Shown here piece by piece: positions 1 through 5,818 of a stretch of 6,297 nt of DNA (position 1 is its first letter; every line of letters begins with the position of its first letter). This stretch comes from Rhodospirillales bacterium (GTDB lineage Bacteria; Pseudomonadota; Alphaproteobacteria; Acetobacterales; Acetobacteraceae). The stretch spans positions 1-6,297 of the forward strand of contig CAHJXG010000567.1 in NCBI GenBank assembly GCA_903644035.1. The letters are read 5' to 3'. The notes beneath the pieces were generated by a model that was not told the origin of the DNA, did not search any database, and was given only the letters and a program-made list of their open reading frames with translations. The position numbers were made by a program, and so were the translations under genes.

Positions 1-979
1 AGGCGGTGCTTCCCGCGGCCGACCCGCTCGCGCCCGTGCCACTCGCTCCCGTGCCGCCACCAGCCGTCGCGCTCGCCGCTGCCCCGCCAGGAGCCGGGGA
101 GCCGCCCGGCGCCAGGGCCGGCATGGAGGCGTAGGCCCGCACGTAGTCCACGCAGAAGTCGGCCGGGAACGGGGTCGAGCCATCGACCGGCTTGCCCCAC
201 TTCACGTCCGATGCCGGCGTGCTGTTGTCCGACAAGATCATATACATCGGCTTGTGCATCGACGCCGGCGTGTCGAACTGCCCGGTCTGCTTGCCGTCCA
301 CGTAGAACGTGGTCTTGTCCGCTTCCCAGTCCACGCCGTAGGTGTGGAACCCCGACGCAGTCCCGCCCGCAACGGTGGCTGCGACCTGCTGCTGAGGCAC
401 AGAGGCGGACGACGTGCCGCCGTGCACCGTTTGGTAGACCGTCGAGGGGTCCTGGCCCAGGCTTTCCATCACGTCCAGCTCGGGCGGCCACGAGCCGTCC
501 ACGGGCAGCAGCCAGAACGCGGCACCCACCCCGTTGCCGGCCGGCAGCTCGGCCCGCATCTCGAAGTAGCCGTAGAGCTGGCTGAAGCCCTTGGCCGTTT
601 GCAGCAGGCCGGACACGTAGGGCTTGCCATCGACCAGCGACGGTTCGAGGCCGGCCGGCACCGGCTTGGTCGCCAGGTCCAGCACGCCGTTGGTCACCGA
701 GAAGGGGCTGGCGGACGCCAAGGGCGCGAAGTTCGGGTTGACGTAGAAGCCGGCCTCGGACGGGTCGTCCTGGTTCTTGCCGTCGGCCGTGGCCCACGGC
801 ATGTTCGGCGTCCACTGGCCGCGGCCGGACACGTCCAGGGTGTCGAACTCGCTGTCGAACGTCGGCGCTTGGTTGGCTGCGTTGCCCGCCATGTCAGGAT
901 TGGCCTTGCATGGCGCGGCCGGAGACGGCTGCGGCAAGGCCTGTCTGGATCGGACCGGCGCAAGCGGCGGACACGGCAT
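1..979 (-). CDS. Glycoside hydrolase family 16 (beta-glucanase-like), partial at left edge, N-terminus uncertain
   Basis: The family hydrolyses internal beta-1,3/beta-1,4 linkages in glucans or related polysaccharides by a retaining mechanism, normally outside the cell. The frame is open from about 1126 and runs off position 1. The domain begins near APTFDSEFD (about 870). The catalytic motif ELDVME is at 481-464. It is of the ExDxxE (beta-bulge) type found in laminarinase-like GH16 enzymes, with the first Glu as expected nucleophile and the last as acid/base. Other family blocks are YGYFEMRAELPAG, AFWLLPVDGSWPPELDVME, GFHTYGVDWEADKTTFYVDG and the C-terminal VDYVRAY strand. The pattern resembles secreted ExsH/ExoK-like enzymes. 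A Gly/Ala/Ser/Thr-rich linker (about 118 to 2) follows the domain, so another domain may lie beyond the edge. The start is unsure: ATG at 979, 1048, 1069, 1114 and 892 are all in frame. None has a good ribosome binding site and none gives a signal peptide. The 5' end may be truncated or frameshifted. Confidence 0.85.
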   Translation of the reverse strand, partial: MPCPPLAPVRSRQALPQPSPAAPCKANPDMAGNAANQAPTFDSEFDTLDVSGRGQWTPNMPWATADGKNQDDPSEAGFYVNPNFAPLASASPFSVTNGVLDLATKPVPAGLEPSLVDGKPYVSGLLQTAKGFSQLYGYFEMRAELPAGNGVGAAFWLLPVDGSWPPELDVMESLGQDPSTVYQTVHGGTSSASVPQQQVAATVAGGTASGFHTYGVDWEADKTTFYVDGKQTGQFDTPASMHKPMYMILSDNSTPASDVKWGKPVDGSTPFPADFCVDYVRAYASMPALAPGGSPAPGGAAASATAGGGTGASGTGASGSAAGSTA

Positions 980-1316
980 TGCTGCGGCGTGACGTGGGGC
1001 CTTCGAAGTGCCCGTGTTGCCGGACGATGGTGTCGTTACCGGCCTCATACGCGGCAGAGGCGCGAGCATGCGGAACGAAGCTGCAATCCATCCGGTATGG
1101 CACGCACGGAGCATGCCCAAGCAGTTTCAGGCCGACACGAGCAACTACCTTCCGGTGCGACGGCTCGCCAGCCAACACGCTTTGCAGGGTGCGCAGGCGA
1201 TCGCCTCGCCCTGAAATTGTGGAGGGTGCTTGTCGTGCCGCAACGGCTGACTGTAGGTTTCCGTCCATTAGGCCGCTCCCTCACCCAGGAACCGACCTCC
1301 AGTCGTTTCGCCAGGA

Positions 1317-1346
1317 ATATCTATAAGTCTATCTACTTATAGATAT
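1317..1346. repeat. Perfect 12+12 bp A/T-rich inverted repeat
   Basis: ATATCTATAAGT (1317-1328) is followed by a 6-nt spacer and its exact reverse complement ACTTATAGATAT (1335-1346). It lies 22 nt beyond the stop of the XRE gene, in an A/T-rich island within GC-rich DNA. No T-run follows on either strand and the stem is A/T rich, so it is a poor intrinsic terminator. Its overlap with a -10-like hexamer makes an operator more likely. A recombination or resolution site is an alternative. The repeat itself is certain; its function is inferred. Confidence 0.85.
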
Positions 1347-1365
1347 ACCGAAAGTCGGGTTGCAA
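1336..1365 (-). promoter_or_regulatory. Sigma70-like promoter candidate reading left
   Basis: On the minus strand TTGCAA (1365-1360, four of six matches to TTGACA) is followed after 18 nt by TATAAG (1341-1336, five of six matches to TATAAT). It lies just past the XRE stop codon and points toward the GH16 reading frame. The -10 element lies inside the right arm of the 1317-1346 palindrome, so a protein bound there would block it. If used, it would give a leader of more than 200 nt before any GH16 start. Confidence 0.4.
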
Positions 1366-1368
1366 GAG

Positions 1369-1665
1369 CTATTCTGATTTCCCGCTTCGCGGCGCGTCTA
1401 GTTCGCGCAGCATGTCGCCGACACTGTGACCCACAACCATGGCAAGCCTGACCATGGTATCCAGCCTAAGGTTCTTGCGCCCTTGCTCAACCCTGCCAAC
1501 GTACTGCTCGTGTATGCCGGACCGTTCGGCCATGTCGGCTTGCGTCATGCTCGCTGCGAGTCGCGCTTGCCGTAACCGTTCACCGAATCGTATTTGCAGC
1601 GCGGAAAGCACTAAGATCGCTTCGTCACTGAGAGATTTGTCCTGAGTGCCAGGCGAGAGCGCCAT
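1369..1665 (-). CDS. Small XRE-family helix-turn-helix transcriptional regulator
   Basis: The 98-residue protein has one Cro/C1-type helix-turn-helix domain spanning about residues 27-82. It starts at FGERLRQARLAASMTQADMA, the turn is ERSGIHEQYVGRVEQG (recognition helix around HEQYVGRVEQG), and it ends with LDTMVRLAMVVGHSVGDML. Single-domain proteins of this size usually bind palindromic operators as dimers and often repress their own promoter; restriction-modification controller proteins have a similar form. The ATG at 1665 is chosen because the family domain begins about 26 residues later. It lacks a clear Shine-Dalgarno (only AAAG directly before it). The frame stays open to a GTG at 1830, but that extension is unlike the family and has no ribosome binding site. 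It is transcribed in the same direction as the relaxase, about 300 nt downstream of it, with palindromes in its upstream region that could be its targets. Target genes are unknown. Confidence 0.85.
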   Translation of the reverse strand: MALSPGTQDKSLSDEAILVLSALQIRFGERLRQARLAASMTQADMAERSGIHEQYVGRVEQGRKNLRLDTMVRLAMVVGHSVGDMLRELDAPRSGKSE

Positions 1666-1696
1666 CTTTAGTATCCGCAACCGTACAATGAAGTCT

Positions 1697-1709
1697 CGCC
1701 TTAAAGGCG
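1697..1709. promoter_or_regulatory. Inverted repeat upstream of XRE gene, possible operator
   Basis: CGCCTT and AAGGCG flank a single A (6+1+6). The site lies about 32-44 nt upstream of the chosen XRE start, the usual place for an autoregulatory operator. The symmetry is seen directly; binding is inferred. Confidence 0.4.
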
Positions 1710-1728
1710 GAAGGCGGGCATTACACAG

Positions 1729-1740
1729 GTTTTCGAAAAC
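1729..1740. promoter_or_regulatory. Perfect 12-bp palindrome GTTTTCGAAAAC, possible operator
   Basis: This uninterrupted dyad lies about 64-75 nt upstream of the XRE start, in the A/T-rich intergenic stretch. Its length and position suit a dimeric helix-turn-helix protein, possibly the XRE protein itself. Binding is inferred. Confidence 0.4.
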
Positions 1741-1862
1741 AAATTGTTGGGAAAATCTCTCTGTCTTGCAGGATTTTAATAGAAAGTTTTGCCTGCACCT
1801 GAATCGTAATGACCTAAGCGCCTGACTCACAAAGGTAAATAGGAATGTCCCTGCGTGTGGCA

Positions 1863-1874
1863 GTAAAGTGACAC
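1863..1874 (-). repeat. Isolated sixth copy of the TTGTCACTTTAG motif core
   Basis: On the minus strand this reads GTGTCACTTTAC. It shares the 10-nt core TGTCACTTTA with the repeats at 5739-5818. It lies about 200 nt upstream of the XRE gene, in the same orientation relative to that gene as the direct copies have to the gene at 5834. It may be a dispersed operator for a common regulator. Confidence 0.55.
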
Positions 1875-1883
1875 TTGCTTAGT

Positions 1884-1915
1884 GAAACGGCGTCATGCCT
1901 GGAAACCGCCGCTTC
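1884..1915 (-). terminator. Weak hairpin downstream of relaxase, possible terminator
   Basis: On the minus strand GAAGCGGCG (1915-1907) pairs with CGCCGTTTC (1892-1884), a 9-bp stem with one G-T wobble and a 14-nt loop. It sits 55-86 nt past the relaxase stop. The only T-run is TTT inside the stem, so termination would be inefficient at best. Confidence 0.3.
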
Positions 1916-1969
1916 CCTGTACGACTCGGGCGCTGCCATGCGTCGCTCGCCAGCCGTCTTCTTGAACCT

Positions 1970-4900
1970 TCAGCGGGTAGGAGCAGGTCCGCGCTGAACC
2001 GGTTGGGGCCGTACAGGCCCGGCTTTCATGCCAGGCCTTATGCGTGCAACTGCCACCTGCAGACGCGCCGCGGCGACCTCCAGCCCTTCGCGCAGCCGCG
2101 TGGCGTCCAGCAGCCGGCCGTAGGCGGCGCGCATCGCCGCAGCCGTCTCCGCGACCCGCGCAGCGAGTTGGCGCAGCGACGGTCCTGCCGCCCGCGCGAA
2201 CGCTTGCACCCGCACCCGTTCGGCCAGCCGCGAGACCGTGGCGTGTGCTGGCGGCGCCCGGCTCTGCCGATCCCACACCGCAGCCTGGTCGATCTGCCGC
2301 GCGTGCTCCAGGTGGGCGCGGCGCCTTTCCCCGGCCGCCATGTCCAGCGCCGGCCCGCGCAGCGCCGCGATGGCCTCGTTGAACCGCAGCGCGCTCGTCT
2401 TCTCCGTCACCTGCGCCAGCACCCTTGCCATGTGCTTGAGCACGTCGTCGGCCGTGACCTCGGCCCGCGATCCGAACCCACGTTCCCGTGAGATGGCCTG
2501 GCGCTCGGCGTCCTCGCCCACGACGGTATAGGTCCGCACGCGCTGCCGGCTCTCGGACACGTAGCCCCGGCGCATGCCGATGGCGGCTCCGTCCGGCATT
2601 AGGCTGCACCACAGGTGCCCGGTCGCCCCCTGACTGGCGTCGATGGTGTGCACCTCGCCGGCGCTGAGCTTCACCCGGCTGGTGTCTTCGTCGCGCAGGC
2701 TTTGCCAGCGGACCTCCAGCCGCTGCCCGTCTTTCTCGACCGTGAAGCCCTGGGCCGTGAAGCCGGCGATCTGCACCACGTCGCCGTTCGTGCCGACCCG
2801 CACCGGCTGGCCGCGGCAGCGCCGGCCCTGGGCGTCGATCGGCTGTGCGCCCGTTTTCCCGAACAGCCGCACCCGGTCGCCCACGGCAAGCTGCAGGTCA
2901 TACTGCTCGCCCCTGGCGCCGCGCCCATCGACGCACGCGACGGTGCGGTCCGAGCCGGTGATCTCCCCCCGTTCCCGCCGGATGCCCCGGATCACGGCCG
3001 AGGCGGCGCGCGCGTGCTGATGCGTCGGCGCCGACAGGCCGAACGTCCAGCCCTTCTCCGCGGCCTCATCCGCCATCTGCGTCCAGACCTTGCCGGCTGC
3101 CTCGTACACCGCATCCGTGCCGCCCGGTACGACCTGGAGCGCGCCGTCCGCCGCCTTCATGCGCAGCGCCTTCTCGACCGCCTCGGGCTTCCCCTCGCGG
3201 AACAAGCGGGCGATCTCCTTCTGCTCGTTGGAAAGCTGGCGCACGGTGGTCAGCAGCTCGGGCACTTGGCCGGGGACGGCGCGGCGGAACAGGTCGATCA
3301 CGTCGCCGGCCTCGACCGCCTGGCACTGCTTGTCGTCGCCGATGGCGAGGATGCGGCAGCCGGTCGCGGCCTGCATGTCGAGCAGCCGAAAGGCGTTCCG
3401 GACACCGAGCTGCGACACCTCGTCGATCACGACGACGCTGCGGCCGTCGATGGGCAGCTTGCCCGCCTCGTAGTTCGCCAGCAGCGCCGCCGTAGCGAAC
3501 ACGCGCTGCCCGGCGATGCCCTGGTCGCGCAGCGCGCAGGCCGCGTCCAGCCCTTCGCCACGGTCCTGCCGGCGGCTGCGCCTGCCCTTGGCTGCCGGCA
3601 GGGACAAAACCGCCTCGGCAAACTCCAGGGAGCCGGGCGGCGCAGCGTCCGCGATGCCGGCACCGCGCAAGGCCCCGGCCTGCCGCCACGCCGTGGCGAC
3701 GCCATACACCTCGCTCGCCCCGCCAGGCCGGGCCAGGTTTTGAAAGGCGGCGACCACCGGCTCCAGCAGGGTCGTCTTGCCGGCGCCGGCTACACCGATG
3801 CCAAGCGCCAGGCGCCCGCGCGTGCCCAGGGCGACGGCCATATCGAGCTGGCCAGGGTTGAGTTCGCGTCCCTTGGCCGTGAGGGCCTCGGCGATGGCTG
3901 CGTCCAGCTCGTTCCGGGTGAGGGCGCCGGCTTGGTCGGCGGCAGCGGCGCGGCCCATCTCCACGATGCCGGCTTCGGCGTCGAGCTGGGCCTGGGTGGT
4001 GTAGCGCAGGCGGCCGTTCTCCTGGCCGCGGATGAGCTGCGTCGTTTCCCCGTGCACGATGACGCCGCGCCGCTCCACTTGGTCGATGACGGCACCCACG
4101 TCCTCCAGCGTGCCCCCGCCCAAGGGGATGAGCGCACGGGCCGCGTGGGTGCGCAGAACCGTCTCGTCCAGCACCGCCTCGGCCTCGAACGCCTCGCCGA
4201 TGCTCCGCGCCGCCATGGGCCATGCCTGCGCTGTACGCGCCGCCCGTGCCTTGGGGGAGCGGTCAGGTGCGGGCACCCTGCCTGTAGGATCGGTCATCTC
4301 GATGCCCGCCGCGGCCAGGTCCTCGCGCCATCCCTCGAAGCTGATCTTGCCGTCGTTCTTGCCGGCCCGGGAGATGCCTGCGGCTTCACGCTCCAGGGCC
4401 GTGCGCCGAGCCAGGGGCAGGCTGTCCCAGTCCAGCTCCTGCTGCCCGGCGAAGGCCATGGCCGCGGCCGTCAACTGCTCGCCCCGCTTGCTGAACAGCT
4501 CCACGGCTTCCGAAGGCGTATCGGCGATGGCAGCCGCGACCCCATGCTGGTCCAACGCGACCTCGACCCCGGCATCGGCCAGGCGTGCCGCCATCCGCAT
4601 GTGGTAGAGCGCCCCGAACTCCTTGACGACGCCGTTCAGGCGCATGCTGTCGATGGCGCCGATGTGCCCGTCCGCCGTCAGCACCGCATTGCGGACCAGG
4701 ACGTGCGTGTGCAGGTTCGGGTCGGCTGCGGTGCCCGACGCTTCCGGCCGCGCCGTGTAGTGCTGGCAGGCCATCCATGCGATCTCGCCCCGCATCTCCT
4801 CCGTCGAGCCGGCGCCGCGGCGGGTCCAGCCGAGGCGCCGGGACACCTCCTCCATCGTGTCCCGGACCGCGCCCCGGTGCGCCGCCTCGAAGATCGCGCG

Positions 4901-5248
4901 GCGGGCGGCATTCGGCTCGGCCGCCCACTGGACCGATACCTCCTTGCTGGCGCTGAACGTAAGGTCGTAAGCCAGATACTTCGCCTGCCTGGGCAGCGTC
5001 GGCGTGCCCACAGCACTTTCGGCAGACAGGAAGCGCAGCATCCCGGCCCTGTCGGGGGCCTCGCCGGGCTGCACGTCGAGCAGCTCCTTCCAGCCTACAT
5101 GGAGGCCGGACGCCACCGTGACCGCGCCCTCGCCCTGGTAGTAGGATGCCGCCCGCGCGATGTCGGCCTCCAGCTCGACCTGGTCGTAGTATTGCGCGAC
5201 CTCCTCCACCGCGGCGTCCGCGGCGATGCGGCTGAAGGTGGCGACCAC
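1970..5248 (-). CDS. mobF: MobF-family (TrwC/TraI-type) conjugative relaxase-helicase
   Basis: It nicks one strand at oriT, stays linked to the 5' end through a tyrosine, and unwinds the DNA for transfer through a type IV secretion channel. The 1092 residues are close to TrwC length (966) and far shorter than F TraI. The N-terminal TrwC relaxase domain (about 1-310) has paired tyrosines Y20-Y21 and Y36-Y37, the block DLTFSASKEVSVQWA (95-109) and the metal-binding His triad H163, H180 and H182. The SF1 helicase domain follows with Walker A GVAGAGKT (485-492), Walker B VVVIDE (605-610), GDDKQ (637-641), LTTVRQ (666-671), LSAPTH (738-743), VHTIDASQG (866-874) and YVSESRQR (896-903). The tail (about 950-1092) is Ala/Arg-rich and looks helical. 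The start is GTG at 5248, because the family N-terminus MVATFSRI begins there; GAGGA lies 10 nt upstream inside the preceding gene. The upstream gene ends 6 nt before, suggesting coupling. The His triad has about 6 more residues between its first two members than TrwC, and the stretch before Walker B seems extended. All catalytic motifs are intact. Confidence 0.96.
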   Translation of the reverse strand: MVATFSRIAADAAVEEVAQYYDQVELEADIARAASYYQGEGAVTVASGLHVGWKELLDVQPGEAPDRAGMLRFLSAESAVGTPTLPRQAKYLAYDLTFSASKEVSVQWAAEPNAARRAIFEAAHRGAVRDTMEEVSRRLGWTRRGAGSTEEMRGEIAWMACQHYTARPEASGTAADPNLHTHVLVRNAVLTADGHIGAIDSMRLNGVVKEFGALYHMRMAARLADAGVEVALDQHGVAAAIADTPSEAVELFSKRGEQLTAAAMAFAGQQELDWDSLPLARRTALEREAAGISRAGKNDGKISFEGWREDLAAAGIEMTDPTGRVPAPDRSPKARAARTAQAWPMAARSIGEAFEAEAVLDETVLRTHAARALIPLGGGTLEDVGAVIDQVERRGVIVHGETTQLIRGQENGRLRYTTQAQLDAEAGIVEMGRAAAADQAGALTRNELDAAIAEALTAKGRELNPGQLDMAVALGTRGRLALGIGVAGAGKTTLLEPVVAAFQNLARPGGASEVYGVATAWRQAGALRGAGIADAAPPGSLEFAEAVLSLPAAKGRRSRRQDRGEGLDAACALRDQGIAGQRVFATAALLANYEAGKLPIDGRSVVVIDEVSQLGVRNAFRLLDMQAATGCRILAIGDDKQCQAVEAGDVIDLFRRAVPGQVPELLTTVRQLSNEQKEIARLFREGKPEAVEKALRMKAADGALQVVPGGTDAVYEAAGKVWTQMADEAAEKGWTFGLSAPTHQHARAASAVIRGIRRERGEITGSDRTVACVDGRGARGEQYDLQLAVGDRVRLFGKTGAQPIDAQGRRCRGQPVRVGTNGDVVQIAGFTAQGFTVEKDGQRLEVRWQSLRDEDTSRVKLSAGEVHTIDASQGATGHLWCSLMPDGAAIGMRRGYVSESRQRVRTYTVVGEDAERQAISRERGFGSRAEVTADDVLKHMARVLAQVTEKTSALRFNEAIAALRGPALDMAAGERRRAHLEHARQIDQAAVWDRQSRAPPAHATVSRLAERVRVQAFARAAGPSLRQLAARVAETAAAMRAAYGRLLDATRLREGLEVAAARLQVAVARIRPGMKAGPVRPQPVQRGPAPTR

Positions 5249-5254
5249 GGCGGG

Positions 5255-5626
5255 TCAGTCCTCGGCGGGAGCGAGATGCCGTGCCAGCAGCGTCACCGCA
5301 TTGGCCATCGTCGCCGTGCCCTCGCCCAGCTCGCGCACGTCCGCGGCCATCCCTTGCACCGCGTCCACCAGCTCCTTGAAGTCGCCGCCTTTGCCTTCGC
5401 CCTTGTCTTCCAGGGCAGACGCGATCCGGGCCAGATGTCCGTTGCTCATGGCCACCTGCTCCTCCATCGCACGCACCGCGCCGGCAAGGGCGTCAGAGCG
5501 CACGCTGTGGGCGGCGATGGCATCCAGCACGGCCGTCTGCCGGTCCGCCAGGGTCAGGATGGCCTGGCGTATGTCGTCCAGAGCGTCAGCCTCCACGTCC
5601 ACTACGGCAGAAGGCGAGGAAACCAT
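5255..5626 (-). CDS. Small acidic, probably helical protein upstream of relaxase; unknown function
   Basis: A 123-residue protein of a family I do not recognise. It is Ala/Leu/Glu/Asp-rich with few aromatic residues or prolines. Hydrophobic residues recur about every 3-4 positions in residues 10-73 (for example IRQAILTLADRQTAVLDAI) and again in 83-117, split by a charged Gly-rich hinge DKGEGKGG (74-81). This suggests two helical or coiled-coil segments and an oligomeric or partner-binding protein. No signal peptide, membrane segment, ribbon-helix-helix or metal motif is visible. The ATG at 5626 is supported by AGAAGGAAG 9 nt upstream. Its TGA is 6 nt before the relaxase GTG, so both are probably cotranscribed. 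By position it may be a relaxosome accessory or relaxase-loading factor, in the slot where TrwA-like or TraY-like proteins sit in other systems, but it does not resemble them. Confidence 0.75.
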   Translation of the reverse strand: MVSSPSAVVDVEADALDDIRQAILTLADRQTAVLDAIAAHSVRSDALAGAVRAMEEQVAMSNGHLARIASALEDKGEGKGGDFKELVDAVQGMAADVRELGEGTATMANAVTLLARHLAPAED

Positions 5627-5629
5627 TCA

Positions 5630-5642
5630 AAGGAACTTCCTT
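5630..5642 (-). promoter_or_regulatory. Ribosome binding site inside a small dyad
   Basis: AAGGAA and TTCCTT flank one base just before the ATG at 5626. On the minus-strand transcript AAGG can pair with CCTT around a 5-nt loop, with one more possible wobble pair. This would partly hide the Shine-Dalgarno of the small gene that leads the relaxase operon. The stem is short, so any effect on translation is speculative. Confidence 0.3.
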
Positions 5643-5650
5643 CTGAAAAT

Positions 5651-5680
5651 GCGCCTTTTGGTCGAAATGACCCCGGGCGC
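5651..5680. repeat. Compound hairpin in the divergent region
   Basis: The outer arms GCGCC (5651-5655) and GGCGC (5676-5680) enclose inner arms GGTC (5660-5663) and GACC (5669-5672) with loop GAAAT. Unpaired TTTT and CCG separate the two stems. It lies 25-54 nt upstream of the small gene that leads the relaxase operon. It could be an oriT hairpin recognised by the relaxase, a leader structure or an operator. Confidence 0.5.
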
Positions 5681-5701
5681 AGGCTGCGTGACGCTGCCAT
5701 G

Positions 5702-5717
5702 GCTCGATTAACCGAGC
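5702..5717. promoter_or_regulatory. Imperfect 16-bp palindrome centred on TTAA
   Basis: GCTCG (5702-5706) and CGAGC (5713-5717) flank ATTAAC; one base pair of the full dyad is mismatched. Length and position between divergent genes suit an operator for a dimeric repressor or a half-site in an oriT. Which protein binds it is unknown. Confidence 0.4.
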
Positions 5718-5738
5718 AATGGTGTGATGCCTTGTGTG

Positions 5739-5818
5739 TTGTTACTTTAAGTTGTCACTTTAGCCGTAAGGGCTAAAGTGACAAGCTGGAATCTTGTTAC
5801 TTTAGGTTGTCACTTTAG
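5739..5818. repeat. Five copies of a 12-mer, TTGTYACTTTAR (iteron- or operator-like)
   Basis: Direct copies start at 5739 (TTGTTACTTTAA), 5752 (TTGTCACTTTAG), 5794 (TTGTTACTTTAG) and 5807 (TTGTCACTTTAG); an inverted copy, CTAAAGTGACAA, is at 5773-5784. The direct copies form two tandem pairs, each a T-variant followed 13 nt later by a C-variant, with the pairs 55 nt apart. The last copy ends 15 nt before the start codon at 5834, so a bound protein would be likely to affect that gene. The regular arrangement supports a multi-site protein-binding region (operator, oriT accessory sites or replication iterons). No replication initiator gene is present in the window. Confidence 0.8.
5752..5784. 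repeat. Perfect 14-bp inverted repeat with 5-nt spacer
   Basis: TTGTCACTTTAGCC (5752-5765), spacer GTAAG, then GGCTAAAGTGACAA (5771-5784). It is built from one direct and one inverted copy of the 12-mer plus two more bases per arm. It is the longest perfect inverted repeat I found in the window. No T-run follows, so it is probably a protein-binding or oriT structure and not a terminator. Confidence 0.85.

Larger units (their letters stand above)
980..1368. other. Intergenic stretch with no recognisable gene
   Basis: About 390 nt lie between the GH16 domain and the XRE gene. Several overlapping open frames exist on both strands, but none shows a protein family I recognise, a good ribosome binding site or a signal peptide. 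The right end (1317-1365) holds an A/T-rich palindrome and a promoter-like sequence, listed separately. The 8-mer GAGCATGC occurs twice (1065-1072 and 1109-1116), probably by chance. The stretch could be the 5' leader of the GH16 gene, a decayed N-terminal part of it, or a junction between mobile and flanking DNA. Confidence 0.5.
1666..1969. other. Intergenic region between relaxase end and XRE gene
   Basis: About 300 nt, A/T-richer than its neighbours between roughly 1720 and 1880. It holds an inverted repeat at 1697-1709, a palindrome at 1729-1740, an isolated copy of the 12-mer core found upstream of 5834 (1863-1874), and a weak hairpin at 1884-1915. No strong sigma70 promoter for the XRE gene could be picked; TGTAAT near 1726-1721 on the minus strand is a possible -10 without a good -35. 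A 41-codon open frame (1939 to 1814, minus) is probably spurious. Confidence 0.5.

Noticed and set aside
894..1268. Minus-strand open frame of 124 codons upstream of GH16, as a possible lost GH16 N-terminus
   Set aside because: It contains no signal peptide or GH16 N-terminal similarity that I can see. A frameshift into the GH16 frame is possible but unsupported.
254..1342. Plus-strand open frame of 362 codons over the GH16 gene
   Set aside because: It is in the codon-aligned antisense frame of GH16 over its first part, shows no recognisable domain, and overlaps a gene with an intact catalytic motif.
1666..1830. Longer XRE start at GTG 1830
   Set aside because: The extra 55 residues do not resemble the XRE family, cover the palindromes and lack a ribosome binding site.
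1814..1939. 41-codon minus-strand frame starting MAAPESYREA between relaxase and XRE gene
   Set aside because: It is short, has no good ribosome binding site, runs through the repeat copy and matches no family known to me.
1893..2612. Minus-strand open frame of 239 codons at the relaxase 3' end
   Set aside because: It is frame-shifted within the relaxase, whose own frame keeps helicase motifs VHTIDASQG and YVSESRQR here; the shadow frame is Arg/Gly/Ala-rich without motifs.
2615..5776. Plus-strand open frame of 1053 codons antisense to the relaxase
   Set aside because: It is aligned codon for codon with the relaxase, whose high-GC coding avoids TTA, CTA and TCA, the codons that would make antisense stops. 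It shows no family motif, while the minus strand has a full set of relaxase and helicase motifs.
1863..5818. Repeat copies at 1863 and 5739-5818 as inverted ends of an insertion element carrying the relaxase
   Set aside because: Only a 10-nt core is shared, there is no transposase in between, and the clustered copies look like binding sites. I saw no target-site duplication.
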